Shown here in pieces: positions 11,876-23,156 of a DNA stretch of 64,000 nucleotides. Below the pieces are notes generated by a model. It worked only from the letters and a program-made list of their open reading frames with translations. It did no database searches and had not been told where the DNA came from. The DNA is from Tetradesmus obliquus. Taxonomy: Eukaryota > Chlorophyta > Chlorophyceae > Sphaeropleales > Scenedesmaceae. The translations under genes and the position numbers were made by a program. Location of the stretch: NCBI GenBank assembly GCA_030272155.1, contig CP126202.1:186001-250000 (forward strand), written 5' to 3'. Positions within the stretch are counted from its first letter, which is position 1. Each line of letters opens with the position of its first letter.

Positions 11876-14800
11876 CGCTGGTGCTGGTCATGCAGCTGCC
11901 CAGCGGCATGCAGCCGTCAGCTCTCCGCCTGCACGGGGTGACGTTGTTGCAACTGCTGCACTCACGCCTATCTTGACAAGTGCTTTAGCCAGCTGACACG
12001 GATCGTTAACAGCAACAGCTGTCGTTGTAAGCGCCACTCACTTGTCAGGGTAGGTCTTGCCGTCGCTGCCACACACTGGGTTGGTGTAAGCCAGGCTGCT
12101 GCATTTTGCAGGGCAGGGCCCCAGCAGGCAGGTCAGCCCAGTGTCAACACCATACACTGCAGGCAGCAGCAGCAGCATCAGCAGCATCAGCAGCAGGTGG
12201 CGGGGCAGGTGCATGGTCAGCAGCAGTCACGTTTGGAGGGAGTTTCTCAGCTGTCGCTGGTGGAAATACTTTTTGAATTTACTCGGCTGCAGTGACCTCA
12301 GTCCATCAGACAGCTCGCACCTATGGAGCAGCGCCCAGGCGAGCACTTGGACGTGTCCTCTCCATTGCAGTTTTTGCAGCTGTCAGCGGTGCAAATGAAC
12401 AAGTTGTTCTACTCCAGTAAACATAGTAAAACAGTAAACATAGTAAAACCATCAGACAGCCCGCACCTATGGAGCAGCGCCCAGGCGAGCACTTGGACGT
12501 GTCCTCTCCGTTGCAGCCCGCCAGGCAGCCATTCTTGTAGGTGCGGCCACTGCAGCACAGCGGCTTCTCCACCCTGCCGTCGCAGCTCCTGCAGGAGTCC
12601 TTGCAGCCGCCGGCATGTAACACGTTATTCAGGATCTTGACGCCATTACATTTCGCGTAGCAGCAGTTGGCAAAGGTGCGGGCGCCGAAGGCTGCCGTGG
12701 CAACGCAGTAGGGCTTCCAGTCATTGGGGCACGCGGCGCAGGCTGGCGGCAGGGATGGCGGCAGCAGCAGCAGCAGCAGCAGCAGCAGATGTACTGTCAG
12801 TCAGGCTGCACCTAGGGCGCAGGTGCATGCGGAAGATTAGCTAGTGGCTCTTGTCTGTGCATCTGCATGATGAACGTTGTCAACCAACACAAACCCGACA
12901 TCACACAAAACTCACCAACCAGCATTGGAGTACAGCATAACACCAGCCTTTTAAATGCTGTGATCATGCAGCAACAGCCACGCCACGGGGGTTTACTCAA
13001 ACCCTAAACCCTAAGCCCAAAGCTGGGCTGCGCCATCTCACCGTCCTTGCATGGCCCCTGGTACGCGACAAGCCCAGCGGTCATGTCCGCGCACATGCAC
13101 ACGTGTTGTCAGATTCATTTGCATGGAACTGCAAGCCCATAATCAAGCAGGACGCATGCACGGCTGCTGCATCATCTTCAAATTGAGGTAGCCTCGACTG
13201 CGTCGCCTCACCCTCTTTACAGGGCCCAGGGTAGGCGATGCTGGCCTTGCGGCACTGCGCAATGCACGTGTTGGCGTACGTCTCGCCATCCGTGGTGCAC
13301 AGCTGCTTGCCATCTGTTGGGCAGCTGTCCAGGCACGACGACAGCAGCACATCCTTGTCGTTGCTGCTGCTGCCGGACGCTGCTGCTGCTGCCGGGGGCT
13401 TGCAGCTGCCCTTGGCTGCCACTGAGGTGCGGCCCTGGCAGCGCGCCTTGCACTCGCTGAGATACGTCACACCATTGGCGCCACACACGGGGTCAAACAC
13501 ATCAGGACAGCTGCCACAACCTGCAAGACAGATCAGGCATAGGATGCTAGGTCACAGCTACTGCTTGTGGCGTTGGGCAAGTTGGTGGCTAGGATGGCAT
13601 ACGGAGCAAGCCCGAGCTGCTGTAGCATGTGTGCGGACAGCAGCGCAATGTGTCAGTGTTGGAGCTGAGGCGTTTGCGAGAACGACACCTTGCACTCGTT
13701 GAGGTACGTCACGCCATTGGCGCCACACACGGGGTCAAACACATCCGGACAGCTGCCACAACCTGCACACATAGTTGAACACATGGAGTCGACGCCAGCA
13801 GTTAGCGCCGTTTGCTGGTGCACTGGGTGCGATCACTGTGGAGACAGAATGCTGGCAGCAGCCTGGCATGCAACATCAGCAGCAGGTATGCGCAGTGCCC
13901 AATTGCAGAGGATACCGCACTCAGCTCACGTCACTGTTGCAGTGCACATACGTTTGAATGCTACATACGAATCCACCGACATAGAGCCCCCTTGCTGGCA
14001 TGCCTTTAACGAATCAAGCAGGTGCAGCGCACACAGGCAGCTGTGCATGACTCACTTGCTGCCGCAGCTGCAACGTTGCCACAGCCCATGCTTATGGCAA
14101 GTGCGTGTGACTGCTGCGCGCAGCCCAATCACAGCAAATCGACTTTCCACTGCTGCCTGTAGCACATCAAGAAGCTGCAGCAAACACATCAGCAGCACAC
14201 GACTCACTTGCTGCAGCAGCTGCCGCGCCTGCGCCTGCCACCTGCGGGCACTCCCCTTGCTGCGCCACGCCCATCTGGTAGCAGCTGGCCTCACATGCGT
14301 TGCCGTACGTGTTGCCGTCCTGCAGGCAGCCAGGCACATGTGCGGCCGTACTTTGCTACTCGGCTGCTTCTTGGAGCAGTGCTGATGCAACACGAGCAAC
14401 AAACATGCCCAAAAAGCTCGCGCTTGCTTTGCAGCTAGCCCTGCCAGCACTTGTGCTGATCACGCATGAGTCATGCCAGCATCAGTCTATGCGGCTGCGT
14501 ACGCCAGGTGCACGCGCTGCTACCGGTGCTGCTGCTGCTGCTCAGCTTTGGCGGGCTCCTGCTCTGACCAGTAAAGCTTCATGCAACCTGAACCCTGCCT
14601 CTCCTGCAGGCCCCTGCCATCCACAGATCAGTACACGCTGTGCGCAGCCAGCCACAGACTCACCACGCCACACGCTGGCGCATAGTTGGCAGCACACACG
14701 TGCTAGGATCAGGCTATGCAGCCGTGCATGCCACGTTGCTGACGCTGCTGCCAGCACTGCTGCTGTGCTGCGGCTGCACCTGCTTTAGATAACCACTTGC

Positions 14801-15303
14801 TGCCCTCATGTTGGCCCCTGTCTACTTGTCAACTCTTACGTCTCAAGCTACCAAACCCCTGCCCGCAGCCCCACCCCCCCTCGCCCGCCCACACTCACCA
14901 CACCGCACACTGGCGCATAGTTGGCAGCACACACGCAGCCCTGCTGCCTCGGCGGCCTTGGCTTGGGTGCTGCAGCAGGCTGGCCGGCAGCCCCTGCTGC
15001 TGCTGCCTTGGGCGGGCACACTCCCTTGGTCACCACACGCTGCCCGAGGCATGCGGCAGTGCACTCGTTGTACTGTGTGACGCCCACATGTGTGCAGACT
15101 GGCCGGTACACCTGGGGACACACGCAGCCCTGTGCATGGGAGCTGGCAGAGGTAGGTGTGGCTCCAATTGACGCGCTGGTGCATGCGCCGAGAGAAATGA
15201 CGTCAGTTTTGTCGCACTGCGCCTCGCAGGCGTTGGCGTACGTCTTGCCGTTGCGGCCGCAGACGGGCTGGTAGGTGGCGCCGGCACACGCGCAGCCTGG
15301 CAG

Positions 15304-15335
<32 letters not shown>

Positions 15336-15462
15336 GGCAGTGATTGAGCGTAACCGCCGTTGCAGCAGTGACGTTGGGTGACGAGAAAATCAGCCGGCAG
15401 GCATGCAATGGGGTCGGTTGCATTTGATGCAAGTGATCAAACATGCTTGGTGGGTTATCTTA

Positions 15463-15501
<39 letters not shown>

Positions 15502-17075
15502 TGTTGTGCTGCTGCTACTACTGCTGCAGCTGCTGCCGCGGCACCTGTGCACGACAGCATTCTGCTGCAACCCGCCTGTCCACTGGTCTGGTGCTTTGCT
15601 TGGCGCCATTGCTTACACAGCCACAACATGACTGCATGCGCTGCGCTGGCATCTGCCACACACTGGTTCATGCACATCGCACAAGGCATCCTGCAGGCTG
15701 CGCAGGCATGGCCATGCTAGGCATCCCAAGCAAGCAGCATGTGTGCCGAGTAGTGCTGTGGTGACACCTCGTCATGCATAACATGGCACATCTGGCATGC
15801 TCTGCATCATCCTGCTGCTGATGCTGGCAAACACTGCTGTCTCTGACCCTGCAACTGCGCAGCCAGGTTGGAACTGTACCCTCCCCACCTGCTCGGCACA
15901 TGCTAGGTGTATACAAACAGGCGCTGCTTGCGCCTTGTGGATGTGTGCATTTCAACTGCCAGGTGCAAACCATGCATCTGCTTTGCAACACATCAGGCTT
16001 TGTGCACACCTGGCACCTGGTTGGCGGCTCCTGCAGTGCCGCACCTCCTGCATACTCCACCTCCATGCCCACACACTCTGCTGTGGTGAGCCCCCACCAT
16101 GCAGTGACATGGCACATCCAAGTCCTCTGTGTCATGCTGTTGATGCTGGTGAGCACTGCTGTTTCAGACCCTGCTAAGCTGTTGCTCGGTTGAAACTGTA
16201 TCCACAATACCATCTAAGCACCAGCTGAGTTTAGTATAAAAGAGTTTCACAACCAAACCATACGAGCCAGTGTGCTCACCTGGCACCTGGTTGGCGGCTC
16301 CTGCAGTGCCGCACGCTCCCACATAGTCCACCTCCATACCCACACACTCTGCTAGGCACCAGTTGTCAAACGTTTTGCCGTTTATGCCGCACACTGGGCT
16401 CTTGTCTTTTGGGCACACGCTGCAGTCCTGCAGCAGCTGCCTGCCATGCCAACTGCTGCTGCTGCTGATGCTGCTGCTGCCATGCCAGCTGTTGCCCGAC
16501 ACTGCATCTGCAACCAGCAGGAGGCAGCATACGCAATTGAGGATTGAAAGCTATCAAGTGCGCACAGGGGGTGTCTGCAGGCCACAGCTGCTGGCAAAAA
16601 AGCAGCACTGGCATGGCTGCACAGCATCGTGCCCTCAACACGCAATCAGCCTTAAATCTTGGTTTAATGTATCAGCAGTATCAAACGGAGGTATGCAAGC
16701 GTCCATGCAGAAGTTGAGCAGCACTTCCACTGGATGTTCCCAGCTGCTGCTGCTGCTGCTGCCTGCTGCTTGTGCATGCAACCGATTACCCTCTTCGTGT
16801 AACAGCCTGCCATCATAGATTTGACATATTATAGAATAGCATGATATGATTGAGCACGGATAACTTCGCTGTCGCGCGCTCTACTGGCTGTGTTGAACGG
16901 TGTCACTGGCACCTGCTTGGCCGGTGACTCGGCACTGCTCCATTCTCGGTCATGTGCAATCTTCGCTTAGGTTCACAAGGTGATAAAACCTATGTTATCA
17001 CCCACCTGCTGCGTATGCCGGTATAAGGCACACAGCTCCCAGCCAGAACACAGCAGCAGGGGCCCCTCGGAACAT
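10604..17075 (-). CDS. Secreted multi-Kazal serine protease inhibitor
   Basis: Predicted secreted inhibitor of serine proteases. Exons 17075-17006, 16507-16280, 15296-14899, 14319-14208, 13520-13212, 12742-12467, 12156-12042, 11570-11345 and 10723-10604 join without a frame break to about 617 residues. Exon 1 encodes a signal peptide (MFRGAPAAVFWLGAVCLI, then PAYAA). About ten Kazal-like units follow, with the classic PVCG..GKTY.N.C..C core: SPVCGINGKTFDNWCLAEC, QPVCGRNGKTYANACEAQC, DPVCGANGVTYLSECKARC and others. Two units are split between exons. Two in exon 6 are degenerate (LCCSGRTYKNGCLAGC). The C-terminus is a short Cys-rich tail (STCCEGLRCT) rather than a membrane anchor. Target proteases cannot be told from sequence. 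A second Kazal gene lies 7.7 kb away on the same strand, with an LRR gene between. Most introns carry exon-edge echoes. Confidence 0.87.
10800..10872 (-). repeat. 5'-edge echo of the last Kazal-1 exon
   Basis: Copies the acceptor and first ~40 coding bases of exon 9 (GGTGAGGCGTGCTTTGT.GACG, encoding GEACFVDAANAAG), upstream of the true exon start at 10723. The frame stays open, so a longer alternative last exon could be translated, but the Cys-rich end is missing. Confidence 0.8.
11120..11338 (-). repeat. Two 3'-edge echoes of Kazal-1 exon 8 (unit about 110 bp)
   Basis: The exon end GGATGTGCGGCGAGCCG plus donor GTGAGC is repeated twice downstream, at about 11225-11270 and 11120-11170. Both copies also carry the following intron (CTGTCTATTTTT- or CTGTCTGTTCTCTG-type flank). 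The units are clearly tandem duplications that span the junction. Confidence 0.85.
11625..11818 (-). repeat. Two 5'-edge echoes of Kazal-1 exon 8
   Basis: Decayed copies of the acceptor and exon start (CTGCAGGTGTGCGCTGCTGT, then GCAACCGGCAAGTG) at about 11630-11690, and a more decayed one at about 11775-11815. Both are upstream of the exon start at 11570. Confidence 0.75.
11835..11874. repeat. CAG triplet run
   Basis: About 13 perfect CAG units in Kazal-1 intron 7. On the gene strand this is a CTG run. Confidence 0.9.
12310..12370 (-). repeat. 3'-edge echo of Kazal-1 exon 6
   Basis: Copies the last ~50 bases of exon 6 and its donor (GAGAGGACACGTCCAAGTGC ... CTCCATAGGTGCG), about 150 bases downstream of the true donor. 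Only a few differences are visible. Confidence 0.85.
13030..13085 (-). repeat. Degenerate 3'-edge echo of Kazal-1 exon 5
   Basis: Resembles the exon 5 end (ATCGCCTACCCTGGGCCCTG, then the donor) with several changes (GTCGCGTACCAGGGGCCATG). Direct joining of exon 5 to exon 6 keeps frame, so this piece is not needed as an exon. Confidence 0.65.
13672..13766 (-). repeat. 5'-edge echo of Kazal-1 exon 5, half a Kazal domain
   Basis: Almost identical to the first ~80 bases of exon 5 (13520-13440): acceptor, then a frame reading CGSCPDVFDPVCGANGVTYL, N-ECK. It stays open and ends in a possible donor (AAG/GTGTCG), making it the most exon-like echo of this gene. Confidence 0.8.
14655..14705 (-). repeat. 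3'-edge echo of Kazal-1 exon 3
   Basis: Copies the last ~35 bases of exon 3 with its donor (GCCAACTATGCGCCAG.GTGTG, GGTGAGTC) about 240 bases downstream. Confidence 0.8.
15785..16215 (-). repeat. Tandem duplication containing a 3'-edge echo of Kazal-1 exon 2
   Basis: The block at about 16108-16215 is repeated at about 15785-15895 (shared words include CTGATGCTGG and AACACTGCTGT/GAGCACTGCTGT). The segment between carries a copy of the exon 2 end at about 16010-16086 (GTGTGTGGGCATGGAGGTGGA). The duplication unit is about 320 bp and spans the exon 2 donor. Confidence 0.75.
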
Positions 17076-17847
17076 GGCGTTCAGAGGCCGCTGCCGCAGC
17101 TCTGCTCCTCCAGATCTAACAAATAGAGCTTTTGTAACTGGTGTGATTCCGTCTGGCTCCGTGTTCTGCTCCAGAAAGCCTGTGCCGATGATTGTTGCTT
17201 TCGTTCGCGTTCTCAACAACCCTTGTGCGCACGAAATTTGTCAGCGATAGCGTGCACTTGATATAATGTCTGATGAAAGGGCGTCAAGCGACCGTGAGAG
17301 TGTTGGTCACTTGCAAGAAGCTGGGCAGGCAGAAAACCAGTGACCCGCTGCACGGCAATTCAGCAGTCATCGTGCTATGATTATTATTGTATCGGCAATA
17401 TCAAGCATGTCACAGCATAAAAAAGGTGAAGAGGCGATGCAGTAGGTGGGCGGCTAAAAGTGGCGCCACCTTGCTGTGGAGTGCACCACATGCTGATGAT
17501 GGGCATCCGATGGCGGGTGTGGCGTCGATACGCTGGAAAGCGCTAAATTTCGGTCATTTCAGGCTTTCCGTCTTCTGGAAATTTCCTGTATGCAGCGACA
17601 GACATAGCACTGGCAGCCGCTGCTGCGCTGGCAGCATTCTGGCAGCATGCAGCATGCAGCGGCACATTAATTAAGCAACACTGGCGAGCGGCAAGCACAT
17701 GCAGTCTCATTACAAGTCCATCTTCAAGCAAGCACTACAGCTATGAATGCTAGCGGGCTCACTGCGCAATGTATCACCTCCCTAGCAATATGCGGTATCA
17801 GCACCGCTGCTGGCCACGATATGGCAGTTGGCACATGCGGCAGTGCC
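17076..17847. promoter_or_regulatory. Intergenic region upstream of Kazal-1
   Basis: This ~770-bp stretch lies between the Kazal-1 start (17075) and the LRR gene stop (17848), both on the minus strand. It should contain the Kazal-1 promoter and the LRR 3' UTR and terminator. No repeat ladder or coding signal is visible. Confidence 0.4.
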
Positions 17848-19643
17848 TCAGCTGCAGCATTCCAGCAAGGCAGCAGCCAGTACTGCCCAGCAGATCGACT
17901 CCAGCGAGCGTTGCTGGCTGCAGCCGGCACTGCCACTGCCACTGCCAGCAACAACCCCACCCCCACCAGCAGCAGCAGCAGCAGCAGCGGCACGCCCTTT
18001 ACTGCTGCATCTCCTATAGTGACCAGCAGCAATGCTTGCTGCAGCAGCGGCTTCACTGGCACCAGGGCCACACCCGTAGTGCTGCGCCAGGGCGTGCAGC
18101 TGCTCCAGAGCAACCGCCAGCTGCCATGCAGTTGGAAGCAGTTGAATGCGATGGTGGCAGTTGGCAGCGGCAGCAGCAGAGTCAGCAGCAGAAACCAGCA
18201 ACTGGCTGGAATGTTGGTGGCGAGGCAGCTGCAACGCCATGCATGGGTTGGACTGCAGTATCAGCTGCCAACCTACAGCTCGGCAACTGAGGTGTTGATT
18301 GCATGGCGCCAGGCTATACAGATAGCAGCAGCAGCAGCAGCTGCTGCAGTTGATTTGCAACCAGGTGTCAACTCTGGCATGACCAGCAGCATAACAATGG
18401 GGAGCAAGGGTGTCGACTTCGTGCAGCTGCAACTGCTGCTCCTGGTGCTGCTGCTGCTGCTGCTGCTGCTGCTAAGCTAATGGGGTTAAACAGTATGTGC
18501 CATGCTGCTGCTCACCTGTGCTGCGTTCTCCTGGTAGTGCTGCTGTGCAGCCTGCAGCAGCGCTGCACTGTCACAGGATGACACCCCTGCAGGGCATGAG
18601 CCAGCAGCACACAACAAGACGAGCATGGACGGAGATATCTCAGCGCCATGCCATGCCATGCCCATATGCGGGTGTCAAAATTGCACAGGCCATTTCACTG
18701 TGTACACCATGCTGTGCGTGCTCCGTCACATCCCTTTTGGGTGACCTTGAAGTGCCCTGTCTTTCTGATTATCATACATGCAGGCAGAAGGCATCCTCCG
18801 CCCTGCACACTACACCCCGAGGCCAGTAAGCCAAGCCAAAGCGATCAGCCGCACGCACCTGGCGATGACTGCTGCAGCTGCGCCCTGCATGCTCTGTGCT
18901 GCTGCAGCAGCAAAGGCAGCTGCAGCTGCAGCACCGCAGGCACCACTGCTGCTGCAGGAGCAGCAGCCAGCAGCTGCAGCACTGCCCTTGCGCAGTGATC
19001 CAGCAAGGCATGAGCGACTGGCTGCGCAAAAACAGTGGACAGCAAAGACAACCACCATTTGGAGACATGAGCTGAGCAGCTGCCAGCCGGAGGCTGCAAT
19101 GGTGGGGGCAGGAGGCCGCACATTGGGCGGCACACTGGGTGATGCAGCATGAGTTGGCCTCTGGCAGCAATCTGCTCCTTGGCGTGATGAAGTAGAAGGC
19201 GTCTTCAGTCGACAGCACAGGCGATCACCATTTTGGGTCACGAGCTAATCAGCTGCCAGCCAGTAGCAAGCTGCAAAGGTGGGGCCAGGAGGCGGCACGC
19301 TGGGCCTTGCAGCATGAGTTGGCCTGTGGCAGTGGCCCTGCTCCTTGGCATGACAAGTGAGGAAACAGTTGTGGAAGCACACATGTATTGCAGCATTGGG
19401 GAGCAAGTCAAAGAAGACGCAAAACTCGCTCACACTCACACACAAATTATTCATACGAGCCGCACCGCTCACCCGGTGTAGCTGCGGGCGGCTCAGCGTC
19501 ACGCTCCAGCTGCTGCACTGCCCGCAGCAGCCAGCACAGCTGAGGTGCTGCAGCCCCGACAACTGCGTCAGCACCAGCAGCTGCGGCAGGCCCAGCCCCA
19601 GGTTGGCCAGCTCAAGTGCTGCCAGGCTTGGCAGGCGACACAG

Positions 19644-19692
<49 letters not shown>

Positions 19693-19774
19693 ATTGCTGC
19701 GCTGCTGTTACAGCTAGCAGCAGCGGCTGCTGCAGGGGCAACAGGGGAGACACCACTGCTCTGCTGCTGTCCCA

Positions 19775-19812
<38 letters not shown>

Positions 19813-22800
19813 GTCATGCTTGGCTGGCAGCATGGTTGAGCCTTGAACACCAGGTGACTCAAGCGTGACAGGTGACTCAGCGCCTGCAGGTCAGCGCCGG
19901 TCAAACTCTGGTCAACGCCATGCCTGCTGCTGCTGCTGCTGCTGCCTGCGCCTGTTGCATTGCTGCTGTAGTGACCGCCATCATCATCGCGATCATCTTG
20001 ACAAGCCATGCTGCTGCTGCTGCTGCAGCTGGGTGCAGCGCCATAATTGCTCATGTCAATACGCAGCCGCTGCAGCTGTGTTATTTCTGCCAGCTGGCAT
20101 AACAGCCCCCTGCTGACATCAGCCCCTGCCAGATCCAAGCTGCTGAGCCCTGTCAAGCTGTCTTGGAGGGTTTGAAACACCTGGGGCCTGAGGTCTTCTA
20201 AACCCCAGCTGCTGTGGCAGTTTGAAGGCAATGTAACAAGCGGCGACAGCTGCAGGTGCCGCAGGCCAGTGAGGCTCTGCAGCAGCTCGCAGGCATCATA
20301 CTTGTCGATTTCACACTGCAGCAGCTGCAGTGAAGTCAGGCTGCTGCTGCAGCGCGCCAGCTGCAGCACTGCATCTCCTTCAAGCTCGAAATAGGTCAGG
20401 CTGAGGCTGTCCAGGGCCGGCGGGCCTGACAGGGCCCCTGCGGGGTGTGCAAAAATGGTTTGACCAGCAGTAGCGATGGGTCAGATGAGGGGGAGGCTAC
20501 ACACATGCAATGCAGTTGTCAGCCGCTGCGCGCAGACAGCCGTATGCATTAGGAACTTGATGTGATAGATTACCAGCACTGCGGCAGCAAGCAGCGTGAC
20601 AGTTGCGCGGCTGCATCCCCTTCAAGCTCAAAGTAGGTCAGGCTGAGGCTGGCCAGGGCCGGCAGGCCTGACAGGGCCCCTGCGAGGTGTGCAAAAGTGG
20701 TTTGACCAGCAGTAGCGATGGTGAGAGGGAGGCTACACACATGCAGTGCAGTGGTTGGTTAGGGGTGTGATCCGCCGCTGCGCGCAGACAGCCGTATGCA
20801 CCAGGAATGCGATGTGACAGATGACCGTTTGATACCAAGAGCAGTGTGCCAGCTGTGGCACTGCATCGCCTTCAGCCTCAAAGTAGGCCAGTCTGAGGCT
20901 GGCAGGCCTGACACAGCGCCTGCAATGGGCAGGAAGGCGTGAGTGGAGACGTTGAGTGCCAGGTCAAGCGGAGGGGAGGCTAGATGCAGCGAGAGCAGTG
21001 GCTGAAAGGGTTGTGGTCACGCACACCGAGTGGAGTGACCTGTTTATAGACCATGAAAGTGATGTCCTGCAGTCCAACAGCAATGGCAGAACGGTTAACA
21101 GACAGCGAATCGGCACAATGCTGTCTTTGCGTCGCCGCGTCCTTCAATGTTGTACTGCTGCTGCGGTATTGATGCCCCGGCTTCACAGGAAACCGCACTG
21201 AAAGCACCTGAAACAGGTCACGCCACTGCCTTCCTCCTCTGCTCAAGCGCAAGCAGCACTTTCCCAAACACCAGCTGCATCACCTGCCAACTCCTCGCTC
21301 AACGCTGCTGCCGCCAAATCTCTGCCAGCAAAAACCAAGCCCTAGCTAGCTTTTCTGTGCTCTTAGCTCTGGCAAGAACTTCTTTGAATTCCCCCAAACA
21401 GCAGCAGCCCTTACCTGCCAGGTCCTCACTCAGCGCTGCTGCCGTCACGTCCCGCCGCACGAGCCGCCCAAAGCGCAGCCGGCGCCGCTTCGCGCCCGAC
21501 CCTTCAGCGCTGCGGCAAGGGCAGCGAGCTAGGCTGGCTGCGGCATTGCTGACTGATAAGCAGTGCAGCTGGCAGCCAAAGGTCCCCAGCCATGCTGCCA
21601 GTGAATCCTGGTCCTCCTCGGGTGTCTGGATGTGCAGGGATGTTATGCAGCTGCTTGTTATAACAGTTGTTATAACAGGCACGCTGATGAGGGAGATGCT
21701 GGCGGGGTCGCCTAGGCCTAGCTGCTGCAGCTGCGGTAGGATGGGCGCTAGCGCCTGCAGCAGCAGCAGCAGCAGCAGCAGTGGCAGGAAGATGTCGGTG
21801 TGACGTTCTGCAGCATTCCCTTGCTGTGCTGCTGTTAATGCCCAGATTTCCTCTAGTGTTGATATTCAAATGCTGCTGCAAAGGGCAGTTGACAAGCAGT
21901 GCTGCACAGTGGCGCACATCTGGTGGGTGACATTGCTGACACGCATGCGCCAGACCTCACGCGCTCACCACCCTGAGTAGATGCGCCACCATCATGTGCG
22001 GTCAGCAGCATTCACGCACCAGCAACACCTGCACATTTGCTTTTTGCACCTGCAGCTGAGCGCCGCATATCACCAGGCCTGCATCCCGGCCTGACAGGCC
22101 TCAAGCTGAACACGCCAACCACAACGGCACCACATGCTGGACACTGCTGTACTGCCAGCGTAGCACTGAATGAAAGGACAACACAAAAGCAGGGTGCTTA
22201 ATTTGCTGCACGCACCTGCAGCTCAGCGTCGCATGTGTCAAGTCTGGATAGGTCCAGCGCTGTCAGCAACCATCATATGCCAGCAACAGCTGCACATTGC
22301 AGCGCTATATCAACCATCACTCAAACATCAGAGGGGAGCGTCCTCCAACCAGTAACTGTAAGAACACACAGGATGCACCACACACGTGCAGATCAGCATC
22401 ACCTATGCCTAGGCTGGCATCATTTCCACCATCAAACATAGCTATGCACTGAACATCACTGGAATTCAACTCCGAGTCTGCACGCACCTGCAGCTCAGCG
22501 TCGCATATGTCGAGTCCCGACAAGTCCAGCGCTGTCAGTCGTGTCATGCCAGCAATCGCCTCACAAGCCCGCCGCAGCACCTGCCCACTGTGCTGCTGCC
22601 ACACCCCCGGCCCCAGCATAAGACCACACAGATCCAGCTGCTGTAGGTGCGGTAGCTGCTGCAGCAGCAGCGGCAGCTCTGTTGCGCCCAGGCTGCAGTG
22701 CTGCAGGCTGAGGGTGGTCAGCTGCTGCAGATGTGTATGTGCTGCCAGCGCTGTTGCTTGGCACTCACTGTTGCGGCAATGCGGCCGTGCAATCCAGCGT

Positions 22801-23156
22801 GACACATCTGCGAATACATCACCCTCAAAGGACAGCTGCTGCAGCTGCAGCTGCTGCAGGTGTGGCATGTGTGCTAGCGCAGCGCTGCATGCCTGCTGCA
22901 GGCTGGCCACTGGCGCTGCTGCCTGCTGGCGGCCGGCTGGCCAAGACAACTGTGGCAGGCCATGCACTGTGAAGCATTGCAAGTTTTGCAGGCTGTCAGC
23001 TGTGTTGCCGCTGCTGCTGTGGGTGCTGCTACCGTGGCCTAGGGCGTCACTGCTGCTTGTAGTGCCTCCTGAGGCCTGCACAGCTGCTTGCAGCAATGCT
23101 GCCAACTCAACAGCTTCGTGATGGTTGTTGAGTTGAAACCTGATGGTGTCTGTCAT
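17848..23156 (-). CDS. Leucine-rich-repeat protein
   Basis: Exons 23156-22488, 21850-21415, 20437-19473, 19021-18859, 18586-18516 and 18120-17848 close in frame to about 858 residues. The protein starts MTDTIRFQLNNHHEAVELAA and has irregular LRRs (HLQQLTTLSLQHCSLGATEL, MTRLTALDLSGLDICDAELQ, SLTGLSSLDLAGADV, RLPSLAALELANLGLGLPQL) broken by poly-Gln and poly-Ala runs, then an Ala-rich C-terminus (LEQLHALAQHYG). LRRs of this kind are protein-binding scaffolds; no kinase, F-box, NB-ARC or membrane segment is seen. The role is unknown. Upstream exons are possible, since the exon 1 frame is open 5' of the chosen ATG. Exon 2 uses a weak acceptor (CACTAGAG) that I chose because it is the only one keeping frame. 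Confidence 0.72.
20600..20935 (-). repeat. 5'-edge echoes of LRR exon 3 (about 235-bp tandem unit plus a third partial copy)
   Basis: The exon 3 start (GGGGCCCTGTCAGGCC.GCCG ... TTCGAGCTTGAAGG) and about 150 bases of preceding intron at 20360-20590 recur at 20600-20840. The exon part occurs a third time, more decayed, at about 20850-20935. The intron portion also matches (GCGCGCAGACAGCCGTATGC), so the units are true tandem duplications rather than chance similarity. Confidence 0.85.
22046..22420 (-). repeat. Three 3'-edge echoes of LRR exon 1
   Basis: The exon 1 end and donor (ATATGCGACGCTGAGCTGCA, GGTGCGTGC, original at about 22480-22545) recur downstream at about 22381-22420, 22213-22266 and 22046-22085, increasingly diverged. 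The middle copy still covers the LSGLDICDAELQ codons. Confidence 0.8.

Noticed and set aside
13030..13085. Extra Kazal-1 exon
   Set aside because: Exon 5 joins exon 6 in frame without it, and it resembles a decayed copy of the exon 5 end.
17743..18480. A 245-codon plus-strand open frame
   Set aside because: It overlaps the antisense of the last LRR exons, where the minus strand keeps frame across predicted splice sites; the plus product has only low-complexity runs and a poly-Leu end.
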